From the NCBI GenBank assembly GCA_964419225.1, contig CAYQPF010000065.1, positions 1 through 26,358 on the forward strand: a stretch of DNA of 26,358 nucleotides, given 5' to 3'. Below, one piece after another: positions 23,187-26,358 of the stretch. Numbering within the stretch: position 1 is the stretch's first letter; the number at the start of each line of letters is the position of its first letter. The translations under genes were made by a program, and so were the position numbers. Source of the DNA: CAYQPF01 sp964419225 (GTDB lineage Bacteria; Cloacimonadota; Cloacimonadia; Cloacimonadales; CAYQPF01). The notes under the pieces were generated by a model. It saw only the letters and a program-made list of their open reading frames with translations, ran no database searches and had not been told where the DNA came from.

Positions 23187-26090
23187 CTATTTAAGCAGGG
23201 TCATTTTCTTTTGTAAAGAAATATTTCCTGCCTGCAATCTGTATAGATAAATTCCATTAGCCACAGATTTACCTTGTTCATTTTTCCCATTCCACTGCAA
23301 TTTATGATTTCCTGCAGGTGTTTTTCCCTGATACAAGGATCGGATTTTTTGTCCCTTGATATTATAAATATTAAGAGTAACTTCACTTTCATCTGGTAAA
23401 TAATAGGAAATAGATGTTTCCGGGTTGAACGGATTAGGATAATTCTGTCTTAATTGAACAGGCAGAGGCATTTCGGGTTTTGTTTTAGGATCAATATCAA
23501 CAACATAGAATCTGGCATTTTGATTATGAATTAACCATGGTTGAGGATGTTGATTATTATTATCAATTACAGAATAGTTACTGCATAATTGGTTAGCACT
23601 CTTGGAATCGTAGGAAAACTGGAAAGTAATTTCTTTACCATAGTCTTCCGTTGTAAGATATGCATTAATTTGAGTAGTATCACCTTCAACCACTGCTGCA
23701 CCCTTGCAAACACCGTCTGCAAATACACCAACTTCTTTAGGAAGTTCTGCATTTGGAATTTGGACAAAAATCGGTATATAGTCCGGCAATATTGTGAATG
23801 CAAAAGATTCAGCTTCCTCTCTTGTATAAGGATCACGGGGATCTGCGTATTGCCAAAGAAATGATACAGGTTCTGCCAATCCTGTTTTAACAGATACCAT
23901 ATCTCCAAAGTTGATAGTGATAGCTTTCGAATTAGTTGTACTAATAAGCCAGCCTTCACTTGTATTAATACGAGCCATTGCCCAGTATTCGGTTTGAATT
24001 TCAATGAGATCGTTAAAAACATCACCAAAGGCTTCCTGAGGAGTCATACTATCCGGCCTGTAATAACCTATGTAATTAAAAACACCTGGCTGTAGAACAT
24101 TGGGAATATCATTGCTTAAGGTTTTTCCCCTATGAGTTATTGTATTAGTTGTATTCATATTAATCTTATAACCTTGAGAACTTTGAATCATAATGTTATT
24201 TGGATTTTCCCAACCACTTTCAATAATATAATTAGCTGCATTATATTCATCTTTAAGATCTGTTATTGTATTACCAAGAGGTTGAAATACTTGAGATAGA
24301 GTAAAACTAACATCTGTAAGAGGGTCTCTGTCTAATTTCGGGAAGGAAACCCAATTCCAGTCTCTGTGCAATTTACGGCTAAATGTGGAATAGCTGTTGC
24401 TAAAAACATAAGGAGCAATGCCTATATAGGTCGAAACAGATGCTAAACCTGAAGTATTACAGGGATTACTTGCTGAGGATAATCCGAAGTTGTAAGAGAA
24501 TAAATCCACAAATTTAGGATCAGTACTTATGATGTTGGAAATATTTATTGTAGGTGTTGGAACTCCGCCTATCGTTCCCATTTCAACTAATACACCATTT
24601 AAACCATTCTCAACACAACAATTTAGTAAATCTGATTGTAAGTCATCCTGATTTGTCATTGCTTTTTGCATAACTTGATTGGAAGTATCTCCATTCACAT
24701 TATTCCCCCAGAAAATGCTATTAATGGCATTAAAGCTGGCTGCTTCTTGTGTATGATTTGATATATCTATAGAAACGCCAAGTCCTGGGTAACTCTGAAT
24801 GGCTTTATTGTTAATAATGTCACAGTTAGTAATAGGAAAACTTGAACCAGCTACAACAATTCCCCCCCCTGAATTCGCAAGATTAAGAAAAATTGTGTTT
24901 CTCAAGAAGTATGTATAAGCAGGATTTAAACCCCAAGCATATACGCCCCCTGCAAAATCTAAAGCAGTATTTTCATATATAGCATTATCTTCAATATCGA
25001 CTGCACCAGTTCCCTGATATTTGGATTGAGTAACTATACCTCCTCCTTGATAAGCTTTGTTATGGTGAATTTTATTATTCAGAAGGGATACTCCCTGATA
25101 TCCATCGGAAAATATGCAAACACCACCTCCATTCATAAGTGCTTCATTAAATGCAATTTCATTATTTACAACCTGAATCCTTCCCGGTTCCAGAAACATT
25201 CCGCCACCAGAACCGTTTGAAGCAAAATTGTGCTTTATAACGTTATTCTTAATCAAGATCGTTTGTAAAGAGTTATTACAGCAATCAATACCTGCACCCT
25301 TTTCTCCTATGTTATTGAGAATTTTATTATTTAATATTTGAACTACTCCTGTTAACGTTTCGACTGAAATAGAAGAGCCAATTTCCCCAGTATTTTCATA
25401 AACCTCGTTTCCAATTAAATCAACAGTACCTGTATTATAAATTGAAATTGCACTTGCGGTACCCAATAAAATTGAACCAAAACGGCGAAAAAGTTGATTA
25501 TTGTAAATTTTATTATTACTAATTAATGCAGATGCTCCATTATAACATGTTATACCAGCAGCACCTGCACATGCACCATATTCCCAAAGAAGACTCCACC
25601 CATTATATATGTTATCATGTATATTGCTATATTTAATTTCAGTGTTTGTGGTTGTGCCTGAAATATGCAACGCTCCTATTCCTTTTGTTTGGCTAATGTC
25701 ACAATAATATAGTTTTGATGTAGTGGTAGTATTTTCGATTGATATTCCTGACCATGTAATATCATTATCTGGATCAGGGAAAACACCGTTATATTTAAAA
25801 GTAATCAAAGAACTGGGAGTTCCAATAGCTGTTAGTGTGCCATATAAGGTTAAAGAAGTGCCTATGTCAAATAGTACAACAACTCCTGGGTCGATTGTCA
25901 GAGTGCCTGGTATTGTAGTTTCATCAGGATTATAAATTATTATAGGTACTATGATGTCTCCCGTCACATGATATGGAGATTTATCTAATGTCCAATGATT
26001 GTTATTGGAATTTATCTCTCCTGAAATAGCAATGGAAAAAAGACTTAAACTTGTTACTAAGAGAATTGCGAGTATAATAATAGTTTTCAT
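23187..26090 (-). CDS. Large secreted parallel beta-helix protein with T9SS-type sorting domain
   Basis: 967 aa, signal peptide ~1-23. Residues ~60-500 are a long run of right-handed beta-helix repeats (e.g. GGGMFLEPGRIQVVNNEIAFNEA, GGGVCIFSDGYQGVSLLNN and GGGIVTQSKYQGTGAVDI) in which each coil is about 22-25 residues, with asparagine-rich turns. Residues ~560-870 are non-repetitive and rich in aromatic strands, with no family I recognise. Residues 876-967 form the sorting domain (YPNPFNPETSISYYLP, NIYNIKGQ, GIYLYRLQAG). AAGGAG lies 5 bases before the ATG, and the leader AATAAATAAAGGAG nearly matches that of the propeller gene. It lies upstream of the other beta-helix gene with 151 bp of repeat DNA between, so co-transcription is possible but not shown. 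Confidence 0.85.
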   Translation of the reverse strand: MKTIIILAILLVTSLSLFSIAISGEINSNNNHWTLDKSPYHVTGDIIVPIIIYNPDETTIPGTLTIDPGVVVLFDIGTSLTLYGTLTAIGTPSSLITFKYNGVFPDPDNDITWSGISIENTTTTSKLYYCDISQTKGIGALHISGTTTNTEIKYSNIHDNIYNGWSLLWEYGACAGAAGITCYNGASALISNNKIYNNQLFRRFGSILLGTASAISIYNTGTVDLIGNEVYENTGEIGSSISVETLTGVVQILNNKILNNIGEKGAGIDCCNNSLQTILIKNNVIKHNFASNGSGGGMFLEPGRIQVVNNEIAFNEALMNGGGVCIFSDGYQGVSLLNNKIHHNKAYQGGGIVTQSKYQGTGAVDIEDNAIYENTALDFAGGVYAWGLNPAYTYFLRNTIFLNLANSGGGIVVAGSSFPITNCDIINNKAIQSYPGLGVSIDISNHTQEAASFNAINSIFWGNNVNGDTSNQVMQKAMTNQDDLQSDLLNCCVENGLNGVLVEMGTIGGVPTPTINISNIISTDPKFVDLFSYNFGLSSASNPCNTSGLASVSTYIGIAPYVFSNSYSTFSRKLHRDWNWVSFPKLDRDPLTDVSFTLSQVFQPLGNTITDLKDEYNAANYIIESGWENPNNIMIQSSQGYKINMNTTNTITHRGKTLSNDIPNVLQPGVFNYIGYYRPDSMTPQEAFGDVFNDLIEIQTEYWAMARINTSEGWLISTTNSKAITINFGDMVSVKTGLAEPVSFLWQYADPRDPYTREEAESFAFTILPDYIPIFVQIPNAELPKEVGVFADGVCKGAAVVEGDTTQINAYLTTEDYGKEITFQFSYDSKSANQLCSNYSVIDNNNQHPQPWLIHNQNARFYVVDIDPKTKPEMPLPVQLRQNYPNPFNPETSISYYLPDESEVTLNIYNIKGQKIRSLYQGKTPAGNHKLQWNGKNEQGKSVANGIYLYRLQAGNISLQKKMTLLK

Positions 26091-26358
26091 TTTTGCTCCT
26101 TTATTTATTTTCGTTCTTTAAAATGCTTAATAAAGGAAAGAAATTACCCATACTCTGATTTATATTTCTGGAGAATTTGTAAACATTGGAGATCTGTATT
26201 GAGTTTTTCTAATAAGTGGCAGTTATCTCCTTTCGGGGGGGGGGGTGGGGTGAATGATTCGTCGTGAAGCAGATGACTTACTTTTAAGTGTGCTGGTTTG
26301 AGGTAGCAACGTGGTATGTCTGCCGGAGAGAGGTAGGATTCGAACGAGTGTCATAGTT
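26091..26358. other. Gene-free upstream region with a G11 tract
   Basis: Leader and presumed promoter of the 967-aa gene to the left; I cannot pick a convincing -35/-10 pair. A run of eleven G (26235-26245) followed by TGGGG forms the centre. The right end (26300-26358) contains GGATTCGAAC but no foldable tRNA. No coding sequence is seen. Confidence 0.5.

Noticed and set aside
23567..24028. 153-codon frame within the 967-aa gene on the same strand
   Set aside because: Different frame from an uninterrupted gene with a sorting domain at its end; no sign of a real frameshift.
26300..26358. tRNA-like 3' end on the minus strand (TTCGAATCC followed by TACCTCTCTCC)
   Set aside because: The five bases before the T-loop do not pair with those after it (ACTCG against CCTAC), and no other arm can be formed within the window.

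Overview
The window is AT-rich and Gram-negative in character: it has lipoproteins, a TonB-dependent receptor, and three secreted proteins ending in a Por/T9SS-type C-terminal sorting domain (PNPF near the domain start, YNIKG in the middle, GIY then K-rich at the end). Combined with the gene families present, this suggests a member of Candidatus Cloacimonadota or a related Fibrobacterota-Chlorobiota-Bacteroidota lineage. That placement is inference; there is no rRNA in the window.

Layout. (1) 1-4934, minus strand: a TPR protein, a small lytic transglycosylase and an M29-family aminopeptidase with an unusual ~270-residue N-terminal region. A structured intergenic repeat block (1270-1743) follows, then an 83-aa hypothetical and a second, edge-truncated copy of the same aminopeptidase. 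(2) 5163-6759, plus: a stand-alone AAA-ATPase-like/PD-(D/E)XK protein behind a good sigma70-type promoter. (3) 6885-7715, minus: a formylglycine-generating-enzyme-like lipoprotein without the usual cysteine pair. (4) 7835-12058 and 14650-16681, minus: two halves of a vitamin B12 uptake system. A cobalamin riboswitch precedes btuF-btuC. Further downstream on the same strand lies btuD-btuB plus a secreted seven-blade propeller that could be an analogue of the Bacteroides B12-capture protein BtuG. (5) 12272-14665, plus: an Fe-S cluster cassette (Rrf2 regulator, NifS/IscS-like protein, IscU fused to a DUF59/MIP18 domain) sits between the two B12 halves in the opposite orientation, with its own promoter/operator and terminator. 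(6) 16830-20320, plus: a possible 34-aa leader, a large hybrid sensor kinase, and a response regulator carrying a histidine phosphotransfer-type helix pair but no ATPase domain. (7) 20492-26090, minus: two large parallel beta-helix proteins with sorting domains.

How the parts fit. The B12 genes would encode a full path from cell surface to cytoplasm: propeller and BtuB outside, BtuF in the periplasm, BtuCD in the inner membrane. The btuFC half is controlled by the riboswitch, apparently through its ribosome-binding site. The Fe-S cassette is probably autoregulated by the Rrf2 protein at a perfect inverted repeat. Several gene gaps hold short GC-richer repeats (CTGACACC and CTGCCMACTGCC types) quite unlike the AT-rich genes. 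The observations most worth checking are the BtuG-like propeller, the B12 operon split around an antisense cassette, the IscU-DUF59 fusion with its atypical NifS partner, and the kinase/REC-DHp pair.
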